Source of the DNA: Siphonodentalium dalli
Taxonomy: Eukaryota; Mollusca; Scaphopoda; Gadilida; Siphonodentaliidae
Direction of reading: 5' to 3'
NCBI GenBank assembly: GCA_032622095.1
Contig: CP136069.1
Location: forward strand, 119,588,126 to 119,652,125
DNA length: 64,000 nucleotides
Of this stretch, positions 44,830 through 57,594 are shown in pieces. The notes under the pieces are model-generated. The model made no database searches, was not told where the DNA came from, and was given only the letters and a program-made list of their open reading frames with translations. Every line of letters begins with the position of its first letter. Positions within the stretch are counted from its first letter, which is position 1. The translations under genes and the position numbers were made by a program.

Positions 44830-46216
44830 TCCATCTGCGTAGAAAGCTCAGCGATGGTTGTCGTAATAAACTAGTGATGAATTGATATAGGGAAACCACC
44901 ATTGGCCATCTTGTTAAAATTTAGCAATTGGCCAATGCTGATTATACCATATATAGTACAAAACGTGATGCAATGTTGACACTTGTTATAAACAAAATTC
45001 ACCGTAACTAATCAGACACACAGTAGTAGCAGTACATGCAATAAAACTCATTATCTCCTGATCTCACTGCACAGTGTAGTCACAGTTACCGAAAAATAAA
45101 TTAATAATGTGTTTAGTTGATAATACGTTGAACATTTATGATCAAGCAATGAAGACTTTTATCTGCTGGTAGATTTAAGATTGCCTGTGAGGCAGCCAAA
45201 ATAGAATGGAGAATTAATGAAGCATATCTACATATGCACCGCATTCTACTTTTACATTCTGTTGCAATAATGCAGCGCTGTTTTAGCATTTACAATGACA
45301 TGATTACGGGTTCAGTTCTTCTGATTTGTCAATGATTCTAAAACTCATCTTGAACTTTATGATCATGCATCTAGCATGCTCTATAAAAAGTCTACAATGT
45401 TAGAAAGGTTTTCATTTTTGGTATCTATAATCCCCTCCGGGTGTTCGAGCACATGGCTGCGAATATATTCCCATATTGCCCATTTTGTGTGAATAATACA
45501 TCAACTATTTTCGGTACACACTTTAACTTATCTCAAATTCACCCAATGTGTTGTTACGTTTCGGATGTTTGTTCACCATATTAGCCACCACCGACTGTTT
45601 TAAATATAATTGAGTGACCATTATAGTTACCAATATTTACTGTACAACACATTAAAAAACTGCATTTGAACATTCATTCACTGTTTACTCCCTTCGCTGT
45701 AAAGGCGAAAACAATCAGAACCTCATTGGAATGGCAGGGTTTTTTGCCGATGCCAATTATAAACAGATAACCCATATATCTACAGATTCCGATTGCCGTT
45801 CCAGTTTATCTGTTCATCACTAGAATAAACAGACCATTTTAACTTTCAAAATTCACAATTCAGTTATACTGGTTATAGTAATAAAGATAAGAAAAGTCTT
45901 CATAGAATGTTATTATATGATCATAAACTTTCTTCTAAAAGTCCCATACTAAATAATGGGCAAAAGAAGTTGATAAATCACGATATATACCTGGTTGTTC
46001 TATAAATAGGCTAGATGAGTTAATAACAAGATCACGTGACTCATGAGTTATTAATATGAAGTATGTTCATGACAATGTAGTGATGTTTGGTAATATTTAT
46101 CATCATACATGTATTGTTTATTATTTTGACTTGTTGAAAAACATTGTGCATTTTATGGATTTATATAGATGGGTCAGTAAGGTAGTTCAGGCCTAATGGG
46201 CTTGATACCATTGGTG
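44830..46216. other. no gene recognised
   Basis: AT-rich, no domain-bearing frame and no repeat structure noticed. Confidence 0.3.
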
Positions 46217-46260
46217 GATCATATAATAAAACACTTATTGCATGGTTTTGAGGTTGACAT

Positions 46261-46345
46261 GAGGATTTATCAACCCTTGGAAGTTAATATTCACCTCGGC
46301 CTGTGGCCTCGGTGAATATTAACTTCCTCGGGTTGATAAATCCTC
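46261..46345. repeat. 85-bp near-perfect hairpin (left end of the TIR element)
   Basis: GAGGATTTATCAACCC (46261-46276) pairs with 46330-46345, and GGAAGTTAATATTCACC (46279-46295) pairs with 46311-46327. A GGCC-TGT-GGCC tip closes it. Only two or three unpaired bases per side. Confidence 0.9.
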
Positions 46346-47319
46346 TTGTTATCCTTCATCCCATTTCCCTCTCTTCTGATTGGCTGAGAGTGCGTCACAT
46401 GGCGGGCGATAAATCACCATATTACCCTCGAGGGTAACATTGTCTCAGTTATTGACCGCTCAGCTGTTACCAGTAAACATAGAACTACGAAGAACTCACC
46501 GCGCAGAGATTCTCTGACAGCTCTCTGATAATTTCGAAAAACACTGTTTTTATAAACCCCACTGTTTCATAACAACCGCGAACTGTGGTGTTTGCTAATT
46601 TGTATAATTGTGTGTTTTTTTATTTGCAATTAAAGCACGCTATGTATAATGGTGTTATCATAGACACATATCTGTTATAAGGTGTAATATTCATATTGGA
46701 CCTTTTGATATCAATAATAAAGATCGTGGGACAAATAGATAAACCTTATTATGTAGTTGGTATGCTGCAGACAATTGCACATACGATGTACATACGTTAC
46801 AACTACGTTTATGTAATATAGATCAAATGGCCACTCTTTGCTGTTTATCAATTGATTATTTCTTTTCTTCAATACATTCATCAGACTTCAGAGAATACCC
46901 GTATGTTGCGTAACGATCTGTGACAGATGTCAATTTCTGTTTGCACTACTACAACGTGTTAGTTCCACATTTTAACATTCTGGAAATTAACACGTCTGTC
47001 GGCGTCTTCACGCTCATTTGAAACGAAACCGAACATTTCGCTGCATGGCTACTCAACTTCGAAATTGCTTTACTCCTCTTTCCGTGAACCGATTTCCACA
47101 ATGCAACCAGCAAACTGACCGGAGAATATCTGCGCAAATGACGGGTCTGTTAATTAATCCAGATTATGAATGTTTTATTTTCTAAATATCGATGATTCCA
47201 ACATAGAATTAACTTTTCGAACTGGATTAAATAATATATGCGCGCATTTATGCCTGCTATTAAGGAGGTTCGTGTGTACTCCATTGTCAGATAACAAAAC
47301 AGTTATCACCCTTGTTTTC

Positions 47320-47430
47320 GTGAGACACGGGGATTTGTCGCCGCTCTCGACCTGGAATGTCACCCTCGGGCCTGGCGGCCCTCGGGTGACATTCCAGGTC
47401 TCGAGCGGGCGACAAATCCCCGTGTCTCAC
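47320..47430. repeat. 111-bp near-perfect hairpin (right end of the TIR element)
   Basis: GTGAGACACGGGGATTTGTC pairs with GACAAATCCCCGTGTCTCAC at the far end, and GACCTGGAATGTCACCC pairs with its inner complement. The tip is GGGCCTGGCGGCCC. GC-rich compared with the left hairpin. Confidence 0.9.
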
Positions 47431-47496
47431 TCAATCGCGGGCGATAACTGTATAATGTCAACCTCAAAACCATGCAGTAAATGTATATTATCACCT

Positions 47497-48170
47497 CCTT
47501 TGTCCATTTCTCAATGACATGTTGATCCCACATACAAGTGTACGTGGGAAATAAGTAGAAATTTCAGAATATTTTGAGCCTTTCTTTAATCTCGAGTTGT
47601 TTGTGTTTAATGTTGGAAAATACTTATTTGCCAGTAGTTTGATGTATTAACATTCAGCTTTACTATGACATCGGTGACTCTATTACAACGATGTTTTCTC
47701 TAGCCTTCAGAAATGAAAGTCCTTACTTTTAACACTTCGTCGATTTTGAATGGAGAATATTGTTCTCTGTGCTGTTTATGAAGTTCTCTTAATAACTCTT
47801 AATCATTCTATATTGCAGCGGACCAGAACCAACGTTGGTACCAGCATAGCTGATATTACAGATAAAGAGAAAAAAGAACAGTTGTCAAGCAAAGCTCATG
47901 AGAAAGGATGGCTATTGCTTATTGGCATAATAATTTCTACACATCGAATCAATCATTAATCTTCAAAACCAAAAAAATTATAATGTCATTGTATGCATGT
48001 CTTTGGGAAAAATTTATGAGAAAACAAATGACAATTTTCCTTCAAGTTCATATGCACCCCTCTTAACTTGTTTGGGCAATAGGGGCCCATTAGGCAATAG
48101 CAGCGCTCAGAGTCCGAATATCAAACAGAAAAATAAAACAATAAAAGTAAGGCATATATGTATCTTTAGT
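47497..48170. other. no gene recognised; one exon-like stretch
   Basis: At 47810 a pyrimidine-poor TATATTGCAG acceptor-like site precedes an open stretch of about 45 codons (RTRTNVGTS, ADITDKEKKEQLSSKAHEKG). No homology recognised. Probably chance. Confidence 0.2.
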
Positions 48171-48691
48171 TTAAAGATATGGGCGGCGTTGGCGGTGGGT
48201 ATGCTGTTAAAATAATCACCTCCGTCAAAAACTGCCATAAACAGAAATAATAGTAAAATATAGACATACTTTGTTCTTATACCAATCACAAATATGGCAT
48301 AAACAGTATTTTATTATCAAATGTTTTTCCTTTGTTATGTAAACAAAAGCAAAAAACATTACGGAATCTGGCTTTTGTTTAGATCCGGATATGGTAAACA
48401 TAAAGAGCCTTATTTGTTAATGTTTTCCTGATATGGAAATAATAAAGAGCGTTTATATCATTTGTTCGTGATTATAAACCAATATAATTGTGCTATGTTA
48501 TGTAAACAGAAGCAAAACTTCTGTAACACGAGCAGGCTCTTGTTTACGTACGCCTTGATGACAATATACTATTTACGTGCTGATTATATTTGGCATATGG
48601 ACAAAACTATATATATTTTAATATTCCTTCTGTTGATGGCGATTTGAACAAATATAAATATTTCTGCAACGAACGCCGCCCGTGCCTTTAA
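48171..48691. mobile_element. 521-bp MITE, TTAAAG-GGGCGGCGTT ends, copy 1
   Basis: The left TTAAAGATATGGGCGGCGTT faces the right AACGCCGCCCGTGCCTTTAA. A second copy at 55.9 kb is similar along its whole length in the same orientation, confirming the borders. Inside, ATGTAAACAAAAGCAAAA and GGAAATAATAAAGAGCGTTT recur in both. No transposase. Confidence 0.75.
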
Positions 48692-49347
48692 ACATATTGT
48701 ATTGCAAACAATGTTTACATACAATTGACAAAGAGTGCCCCAAATTTAGAATTAATTTTCTCTTCCCTAAATCTTGATAAAACAAAATGTGGTCAAAATG
48801 GCCGAACTTGTCGCAACATAATGACCTTTACCCTCTATGGAGTTGAAACAAGATTTGCCACAATATTTCTTATATTTTCATGATCGACTTATATAAATTT
48901 CAGCTTAACATTTGATAAAAGCTCAAAGATGGTCACCAAGATGGCGACTTAAAGACGCCAAAATATTAGTTTTGACCAAATTCCCAAATGAACGTCAGTA
49001 TATGGAATATGGATTTATTATCATAAATACCTATTCAAAAAACTAGTTCTTCATTCCAAAATAAATAGAGCTAATAAATCTGAACCTTGAGGTGAGAGAA
49101 CCTGAGTGAGGTACCGAAGGTTACATTAGGTGGCACTCCACAGTTTCTGCAGGGATGAGCGCAGAAATAAGGGGGCATCAATTCATTGAAAATTGTAATA
49201 CGACCCTGCCTAAAGATGCAGAAAAGCCTTGTCCCGATTGCATGGTCAGTACCTCGAGTTACCATGGATATCTCGATACAGTTTTGTGGTGCAATTCTGC
49301 TTTCTCAGATTGTATTGAGATTGACGCACACGACTTTTCCCATTTTT
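48692..49347. other. no gene recognised
   Basis: A plus frame of 64 codons at 49155-49349 (ENCNTTLPKDAEKPCPDC) overlaps two others of similar length in other frames. None shows a domain. It ends exactly at the next repeat head. Confidence 0.3.
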
Positions 49348-50845
49348 AGCTCAACTTTACTTTGTAAAGTTTGAGCTATTGCCATGGCTTTGTCGTCCGT
49401 CGTCCATGTGTGCGTGATTCGTCAACAATACAGGCTACAGGTCGTACCTTTGGTCCGATCATTATGAAATTTGTCATAGCTGTTGACATCAACATTTAGA
49501 CCGGAATGATTCATTTTGGGTCATTCGGAAAAAAAACATGGCTGCCAGCGTCCATCTTGGATTTCAAAATTCAATCCATTAGCACGGGCTACAGGTTGTA
49601 CTGTTCATCTGATCATCATGAAATTTGTCATGGATGTTAATATTGACATGTAGATGGGAACAAGTAATTTTTGGGTCACTCGGCCAAAAAACATGGCCAC
49701 CAGCAGCCATCTTGGATTTTACTCTTTGCATGACTAAATCATTTGGCACGGGCTACAGGTCGTGCCTTTGGTCGGATTATCACAAAATTTGTCATGGATG
49801 TTAACAATGACATGTAGATAGGAACGAGTCATTTTGGGGTCATTTGGCTAAAAAGCATGGCCGCCAGCAGCCATCTTGGATTTTACTCTTTGTATGACTA
49901 AATCCTTTAGCACGGGCTACAGGTCGTATCTTTAGTCTTATCATCATGAACTTTGTCATGGCTGTTGAAATTGGAATGTAAATGGGAACGAGTCATTTTG
50001 GGGTCATTCGGCCAAAAAACATGGCCACCGGCAACCATCTTGGATTTTACTCTTTGCATGACTAAATCCTTTGGCACGGGCTACAGGTCGTAGCTTTGGT
50101 CGGATCATCATCAAATTTGTCATGGATGTTAACAATGACATGTAGATGGGAACGAGTCATTTTGGGGTCATTTGGCCGAAAAACATGGCCGCCAGCAGCC
50201 ATCTTGGATTTCAAAATTCAATCCATTAGCTCGGGCTACAGGTGGTAATTTTCATCTGATCATCATGAAATTTGTCATGGATGTTAATATTGACATGTAG
50301 ATGGGAACGAGTAATTTTGGGGTCGTTCGGCCAGAAAACATGGCCACTGGCAGCCATCTTGGATTTTACTCTTTGCATGACTAAATCATTTCACACAGGC
50401 TACAGGTCGTACCTTTGGTCAGATCATTATGAAATTTGTCATGGCTGTTGACATTGGGACATAGATAGGAAACGAGTCATTTTAGGGTCATTTGGCCTTA
50501 AAACGTGTCCACTGTCAGCCATCTTGGATTTTACTCTAAATCCTTTGGCACACCCTATACAGTCCACTTCCCTCATCCGATCATCTCCAGACTTCATATT
50601 AATCTTGATATTGATCTTACTAGATGGAAGCTATCAAATGTTTTTGAATTTTATTGGAAAACATAGCCGCCAGCAACCATCTTGGATTTTACTGTTATAT
50701 AATTATATATCTCTTCATGTTGATAATCTAGTATTACTTAGACATTTCAACTTTCTGCATTCCTAATCGCTCCATTGAGTGTAATACATTAAATTATTCC
50801 CTTTCCAAGTTGAGCTACAGTGTCATTGACACTTTCATTTTCTAA
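49348..50845 (+). mobile_element. complete Helentron-like hairpin-headed element H, 1.5 kb
   Basis: Head: AGCTCAACTTTAC-TTTGTAAAGTTTGAGCT hairpin at 49348-49376, then GTCGTCCGTCGTCC. Core: eight units of about 160 bp with GGGCTACAGGTCGTACCTTT, GATCATCATGAAATTTGTCA, ATGGGAACGAGTCATTTTGG and GGCCGCCAGCAGCCATCTTG. 3' end: AAGTTGAGCT (50807-50816), the exact complement of the head, then AGTGTC-ATT-GACACT hairpin (50819-50833) and CTAA at 50842-50845. A repeat of the 5' end placed just before a terminal hairpin, with a CTRR end 8-12 nt after it, is the Helitron/Helentron terminus. Class is inference; no Rep/helicase is present, so it is non-autonomous. Confidence 0.7.
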
Positions 50846-51424
50846 CTCTGTGCATACGATGCACCAATGGAGTACACCGGTAACCCATTTTCTAATGATT
50901 CATCGTTTGAACGAAGCTATGAATGCAAACGTATATGGTGCAGATGATGTTATGCATGGTATTTGATATATGCTACGACCAAAGGAAGTTACTTAATAAG
51001 GCCATATAAAATTAATAGGTCGTTTCTCATGGAATGGTTTATTCAAAATGACGAGGGAGGCAGTTATTTGTATATACATGTATTATTTATTTGAAAATAT
51101 ATTTTGGGAGGAGGCAGGTATTTATATATAAAATATTTATTCAAGTCTTGTTTGAACATATTTATTGTGACCCACATATACATGGAATATTTAACATAAC
51201 ACAGAATATATGAATAATGTTGTGGGTGCACAGGGGATCGGAGCACAAGTCTTGTATATGTGCAGTTCCTAGTATCTGGTTCTATTACCCACCTGCATGG
51301 TACCCTGATTAATCAAGGTTTTAGTCCTCAGTTCAGGTTTAGAAACCTTTGTTTACCCTGCCCTACATGTACTACATAGTATTTAACTTTAAAGGAGGGT
51401 GTCGAGTGAATATTGAATGTGGAT
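50846..51424. other. no gene recognised
   Basis: AT-rich with no repeat or domain noticed. Confidence 0.3.
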
Positions 51425-52312
51425 TTCCATGCTAGTGCTGGGCGGTATACCGATTATAATCGGTATGATTTTTAATACCGTTACCGTAATTTTTTTCCAT
51501 AATCGGTAAACCTTGGAAGACGGTATTATCGTGGTTACAGGTCATACCAGCCTGTTACCGGGTACATTGTGGTTTACCTTTATTGGAATACAAAGAAACT
51601 ACTTGGTTTCTCTTCACCATAGTTATCTTTCAGTTGAAAGAAACTGTTCATTCTTCACTTCTTTCTTGATGACATTTGCCAAAAAATGCATTCCATTGCT
51701 ACCGGGGACAAAATCCAGCCCAATATTATATTGCAAGTTATGATTGCATCATTGCTAATTATTTCCCTGGGTGCATGTTATCGAGTGGGAATGATTGATC
51801 ATGTTCATAAACGTGGATTTATATGTATCATTTATAATAATTCAACCGGAAGTGAATAACAGTCTACAAGTTAAATACCTTGAAAGTAATACACTTTATT
51901 TCTTGGCATTTAATAAAAAACATACATATTCACACCCGTGCGAGTTAGCTGGCTTTATTTCAAAGCTCTTGGATGTATCCACTGAATGATGCTTCCATAA
52001 CTCACAATTATTACCTGTATTTGAGATCGTCATACTTTGTCATGAATGCATGCAAACAAATGATACATTGCCACTGTTTGTTAATCCATAATTTTTTTAA
52101 ACGGAGATTTGGATGTGTGTGTTTCCTCATTTATTGTAAGCTATTCGATTTCCTCAAAAAAACAGTTGACTTGTGTACCAAACGATCACTACTCAGCGGG
52201 GGTTTTAAGAGATTAGTTGAAATAATCGGTAATACCGTATACTGTGGTATGGTTTTAAGATTTAATACCGCGGGATTTTTATGCTTAAAAACCACCCAGC
52301 GCTATTCCATGC
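51425..52312. mobile_element. hAT element 3, 872 bp with 8-bp TSD TTCCATGC
   Basis: TTCCATGC at 51425-51432 and 52305-52312 exactly flanks 51433-52304. The left TIR TAGTGCTGGGCGGTATACCG and the right TIR (inverted) TAGCGCTGGGTGGT are followed by AATACCG-type subterminal repeats (GGTAATACCGTATACTG near 52228, TTTAATACCG near 51471 and 52261). The plus frame of 129 codons at 51973-52362 runs past the element border and shows no BED or hAT catalytic motif, so it is not a transposase. Confidence 0.92.
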
Positions 52313-53380
52313 GTATCAACAAAGTTAAATTGGCAAGTGCCAGTGGTTCTGGGTGTCACTGATATAATATTGAAAACAATCAATAGTGTACTATTTAATA
52401 CATATGTGATGCTTTGTTGGCATGTTTGTAGATTTACCTATTTGTTGAGATTTTTCAGAAGTAGATAAATTGTTTCAACTCCAGAGAACAATTCTAAAAA
52501 AACAAATTTATAGCAAGATTTAATCATTTACCTAAACAAACCACCAGTCAAGTTCATGACTTACAATGATATACCGATACCTGCCTTAGCTGCCTCATTT
52601 GATCAGGATATTTGCAAGGAAATCCCCATTCAAAATTGGTCACTTGACGGTGACCTCTCATAGATAGAATTTAGATGGATTAGTATAAATAAAAAACAAT
52701 CATTTGTCAAATTATGATTTATTTTCATACAAATAGGACATTGGTGTTTCTCTTGGGCAGCAGTTGTAGTCCAAACACTTGGCACCACGTTTGAAGATTT
52801 TCAAAACATGAGATAGAGAATGATTGAGTCCAGAGAATTTGAAATCGGCCAGTTTTTTATGCCCTCACGTTTTTCAGGATTTGGTTCCTCTGACATGAAT
52901 TAATTTTCTATTTTGTTGGACTGTGTTATGGTCATCGACCGATATTGTGTCCATATCATAAAATATTTACATATCACAACTAAAAAACACCGCCATCCAT
53001 TTTGCGACAGAAACTTTGCCCAAATTATCTGCCTTCAGCCCAGCGAATACCACGAATGTATTGGCCGTCTAACTGGATAGATTTGCACATTGTTTGTGAG
53101 AACTTTTTAGGTTCAGTCTTGCTTCCAATGAATCGGGGGGGATGGGTGGTATTTATATATTTATTTATTTATGGAAGGTCATAAATATGTTCGAGGCGAA
53201 AACATTTTGGTGAAGCGGCAATCCCTGAGAAACAAACTATTTTTGTGTACTCAATAATAAAACAAATAAATAAAATAAAAAATAATAAAACTAAGTGTAT
53301 TCAATAATAAAACAAATCTAATTGTCCACCCTCCGCATTCATCTCAGTCGCCATTTGTCTTTGGTATTTCGGAATCAAAT
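52313..53380. other. no gene recognised
   Basis: No repeat or coding feature identified apart from a TATTTATTTATT run near 53150 and an AATAAAAC-rich patch near 53260-53320. Confidence 0.3.
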
Positions 53381-53394
53381 TAAAAACATTTGAG

Positions 53395-53550
53395 ATGATA
53401 ATCCAAATTAACACTCCCAAATTACTATTTCTTTGGCTTCGGGGGTAAACAAATATTTCATTCCAGTCGGAGGAAGAAATATTGTTTTTGTTGGCACTTA
53501 ATGATTATGGGGACCGTCTGATCAGATTGAGTACCTTTAAAGCCTGTGAG
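53395..53550 (+). mobile_element. internally deleted copy of the 22.4-kb element family
   Basis: TTACTATTTCTTTGGCTTCG, GGGGTAAACAAATATTTCAT and GGACCGTCTGATCAGATTGA + GTACCTTTAA match, in inverse orientation, the two ends of the 22383-22855 element. About 320 bp of the middle is absent. Confidence 0.5.
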
Positions 53551-53641
53551 TTTATTCAGCTCCCAACCCAAGTGGGCGAATAAGATGAAAGTATAGTAAC
53601 TATATCATTTAGGTAAATAATTTTAATGGAAACGGTTTATA

Positions 53642-53929
53642 ATGGGTGATCATAGTCATGTTGTTCCAATGTTCAACACAGAAATTGTGAATTCCTTTTC
53701 AATTGAGATGAAAGACACGGACACTGCTGAAAACACATTAATTTTGGCCAAATATTTATGCAATGCAAGTTACCTGAGTACTCCATGCAAACAAATTGAG
53801 TGCGCCAAATGCGAAATACACCACAAAATGTTTTCTCACCTGAGACTATCTATGACATTCCCTGCAGTATTTCAGACTATTCAGTTGAAATTTCGCCCCA
53901 AACATTCAGTCGTATCACAAAAAGAATAA
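53642..53929 (+). other. 95-codon open frame of unknown status
   Basis: Starts MGDHSHVVPMFNTEIVNSFS and contains CKQIECAKCEIHHKMFSH, a C-x4-C-x2-C-x3-H arrangement. There is no family resemblance I can name, no splice-site support, and no second copy in this window. In AT-rich sequence a frame of this length is not rare. Listed so that it can be tested. Confidence 0.15.
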
Positions 53930-54949
53930 TTAATTTGTTGTGTAGGTATGGGGGCGATTTCCGTAGAAAAACCAGCTAATTAAATCGGTTGGGATAATGC
54001 TGTTTTACGTCGAAAACCTGTGTATATATCTTTCTATATAAGATTTTACACCCAGATCCAGTGGCGGTAATTTTTGTCAGTTTTAATTGACATTGGCCTA
54101 CAAATCATTACTTGATGCTATATACATCGAAACGGGTGACATTGTGGTCATAATGATATATGATAATCTAACTTTCCTTTTAAATTGCACATAGAATATT
54201 ATATGTAATATAATTACCACTAACCTCTGTGTATTTACATTTAATTCACAATGTCAATTTGTGAGGTCAAATGAGTTTGTATTTATGTAAACAGTGTGAT
54301 AAAAAAAATATTTTTGCATTAATACATTACTACTTTCAGTTGGCAACTCTTGTGGAGTTCAGAACAAATATAATAATTTTTATGGGGAAAAAAACGGTTT
54401 TCTGTCATAATTGTTATATTTTATTACAGTTGTTTGGGGGTTTTATATGAGCTGGTTAACAACGCTAAACCCCGATATAGAAAGATATCTGCATGGGACT
54501 TCAACATGAAACAGCATTATCCCAACTGATTTCAATAACTGGTTTACGTTTACGGAAACTTGAACTAGCTCTTGTTGGGCATGGAAAATAGCAAGATTTG
54601 AAATCTGAAAAGATTTTTATGTGTACCCATAACATGTATGGTACACATAATGCTGACATCAGGATCAACCATCCGTCATTCGTCTGTCACTCTGTAGACA
54701 CTTTCTATCTGACTGATAACTCAAGTATTTTTTATCGAATTGATTTAATATTTTATTCGCAATCACTGCTCACCTGTATAGTTTTTGGTGTTGATCGGGT
54801 TTGGGAATAATTAAAACTTTCCATCCACCAATAGACATGTTTTATCGGATGCTATAACTCAAGTTTTTTTTATCTGATCATGTCCATATTTTATGTGCAG
54901 GTTTATGATGACACTCCCCTCACCTGTCTAGTTTTTATACGACCTTTTG
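53930..54949. other. no gene recognised
   Basis: The 70-codon frame at 54598-54810 is not supported. AT-rich throughout. Confidence 0.3.
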
Positions 54950-55555
54950 AAAAAAAATTGTATTAATAGTTATGGCCATCCGTCCATCAGTCATCATTTT
55001 TGGTTTTTCGATCGATAACTTCATTTTGGATTATTTTATCTGAACCAAAGTTGCTATCTGTATTTCCCAGCTGAAGATACAGGCCAAGGTCGAATATGGA
55101 TTCCGTCCAATTATTTTTAAATGAGTTACAGCCCTTTTTTTACTTAGAATTTGACCATCTGTTAACATTTTTGGTTTCCGACCGACATCTCCAGTTTGGA
55201 TTTTTTGAGCTGAACCAAAGTTGGTATGTGTATTTCCCAGCTAAAGATACAGGCCAAGTTCGATTATGGGTTCCGTCCAATTATTTTTACATGAGTTGCA
55301 GTCCTTTTCGACTTAGAATTTGACCATCTGTTAACATTTTTGGTTTCCTACCGATAACTCCAGTTTGGATTATTTGATCTGAACCAAAGTTGATATGTGT
55401 ATGTCCCAGCTAACGATACAGGCCAAGTTCAAATATGGGTTCCGTCCAATTATTTTTACATGAGTTACGGCCCTTTTTCGACTTTGAATTTGACCGCAAT
55501 TTGGCATTGAAATTAGGAGTATATCAGATATTCTTCAAATGTAAGCTCAAAATGT
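54950..55555 (+). repeat. tandem-core array, A-type, about 3.5 units
   Basis: GTTAACATTTTTGGTTTCCG, ACCGATAACTCCAGTTTGGA, GAACCAAAGTTGGTATGTGT, CCCAGCTAAAGATACAGGCC and TTACATGAGTTACGGCCCTT repeat with a period of about 150 bp. No head hairpin; it ends with the same GAAATTAGG-TATATCAGAT exit as at 27.76 kb. Confidence 0.7.
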
Positions 55556-55896
55556 TATTTTATTTTTGGTAGTACAATTCAAAATGGCTAAAGGGCATAT
55601 TTTGCCATGCCCTAGCAATGTTCTTGTTGGTAATGATTGGTTGAATAATTAACCCTTCCCAAAAATTTCATAGACCTTTGTTATCTGGTGTAAGTACTCA
55701 GTTATTTTCAATCTGATCATTGTCATATCTCACCTAGGTTTATCAAGGCCAACCATTACATAGACTATATGCTAGCAATAATTAAAAATATTGTCTACTA
55801 ACAAATGTGAATAATCTACATGTCTCAAACATGACTATTGATTCAACAGGGCAGAACATGTTAAATTAACCATTCTACTTTTAAACAGGTTCATCA

Positions 55897-56410
55897 TTAA
55901 AGATACGGGCGGTGTTGGCAGTGGGTATGCTGTTAAAATATTCACCTCCGTCAAAAACCGCCATAAACAGAATAGTAAGATATAGACAGACCTTGTATGC
56001 CAATCAGAAATATGGCATAAACAGTGTGTTATTGTAAATTTTCCCCCTTTGTTATGTAAACAAAAGCAAAAAACGTTACGTTACCTGGCTTTTGTTTAGA
56101 TCCAGATATGGTAAACATAAAGAGTGTTATTTGTTAATGTTTTCCTGGTATAGAAATAATAAAGAGCGTTTATATCATTTTTGTGTGATTAACCAATATA
56201 ATTGCGCTGTGTTGTGTAAACAGAAGCACAATTTCTGTAACACGAGCAGGCTCTTCTTTACATACACCATCGTACATTTTGACGACAATACACTGTTTAT
56301 GCGCTTATTATGTTTGGCATATGAGCGGAACTGTATATATTTTGGTGTTCCTTCTGTTGATTTGAACAAATATAAATATTTCTGCAATGAACGCCGCCTG
56401 TGCCTTTAAA
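55897..56410. mobile_element. 514-bp MITE, TTAAAG-GGGCGGYGTT ends, copy 2
   Basis: Same TIRs and same body as the 48.17-kb copy, with small indels. The frames of 70 and 105 codons on opposite strands here are shadows of repeat composition and are not both intact in the other copy. Confidence 0.75.
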
Positions 56411-56947
56411 CACGATAAAACACCTTATTATTAACACTTTCCATCCATCACATAGACACTTGTATGTTTCCGATTCAATAACTCAAATATTCATCATCTT
56501 ATTGATTGATTGATTAGTTTTCAAAATTATGAACTCTTCCCAGTAACACATATCATTAATTCAGAAGTGGTTTATTTAGTATTATATGTCATGTCCTGTT
56601 TTGAATATGCAAATCCTTCATTTGATCAAATTATTCTAATGATCAGCCACCAAAGCCCTTGGAACAATTCCAGTTTATATATCTACCATCAGGGGTGCCG
56701 GAGAAGGGGGCACTTTCCCTCCTTTCCGTGGCCCAGGGGAGTTCACTGGGCACCCGAAATGTGCCCACCTTTTGAAGTACTTACCACTTCTGAAATAAAT
56801 CGCCAGCTGTTGTAGTAAAAAAAACCATGTCTCAACTTTTGTGATAACAAAATTACAGCTTTTGAAGTAGATCGACTCAATAAATTTTAATGGGCGCTGG
56901 ACAATTTTCATGACAAAATCAACCCGATAATCCATAGCGGCTATTGC

Positions 56948-57277
<330 letters not shown>

Positions 57278-57513
57278 AGACAGATGTGTCAGTTCCAAGG
57301 GAAATAATTGGTCTAGTTGGCCTCATCTTTGGAGGAAAGGCCTATGTCAAACTTTCAAGTCAAAATGTTCGTGTGTCAAAATGTTCGTGTGTCAAAATGT
57401 TCAGTCTCATTTCAAAATTTATTCAATGATATATATTAATACAAATAATTTTATTGTTGATTGTCAGGCAGAGCAATAAAAAAATGAAATTATGAATTAT
57501 ACTCATATGATTG

Positions 57514-57594
57514 ATCACCTATGTGTGTTCTCTTATGCTTAGGCACGGAACTGGACTCATTAAGTGCCTCCTGGTACACGTCACACTCGTAATG
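57514..57594 (-). pseudogene. inverted copy of the second zinc-finger relic
   Basis: The minus strand reads HYECDVYQEALNESSSVPKH, KRTHIGD: the first cysteine is kept, the second is tyrosine, and both histidines are present. It corresponds to PYKYDVYHEAFGEF in the left arm. The upstream FHDKV-THSSYR matches FHDKINPIIHSGYC in frame, showing that the duplicated unit included coding sequence upstream of the finger. Confidence 0.6.

Larger units (their letters stand above)
46217..47496. mobile_element. 1.28-kb TIR element with a long hairpin inside each end
   Basis: The left TIR TTGCATGGTTTTGAGGTTGA (ending CAT at 46260) is inverted at 47453-47476, and weaker pairing (ATAATA, CATTTA) extends outward. 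Immediately inside the left TIR lies an 85-bp hairpin (46261-46345); 22 bp inside the right one lies a 111-bp hairpin (47320-47430). The hairpins differ in sequence, though both have the form GGATTTRTC with a GGCC-rich tip. The interior of about 970 bp has no transposase. Confidence 0.65.

Noticed and set aside
51973-52362. 129-codon frame as a hAT transposase fragment
   Set aside because: It crosses the element border and target duplication into flank and lacks BED, RW or dimerisation motifs.
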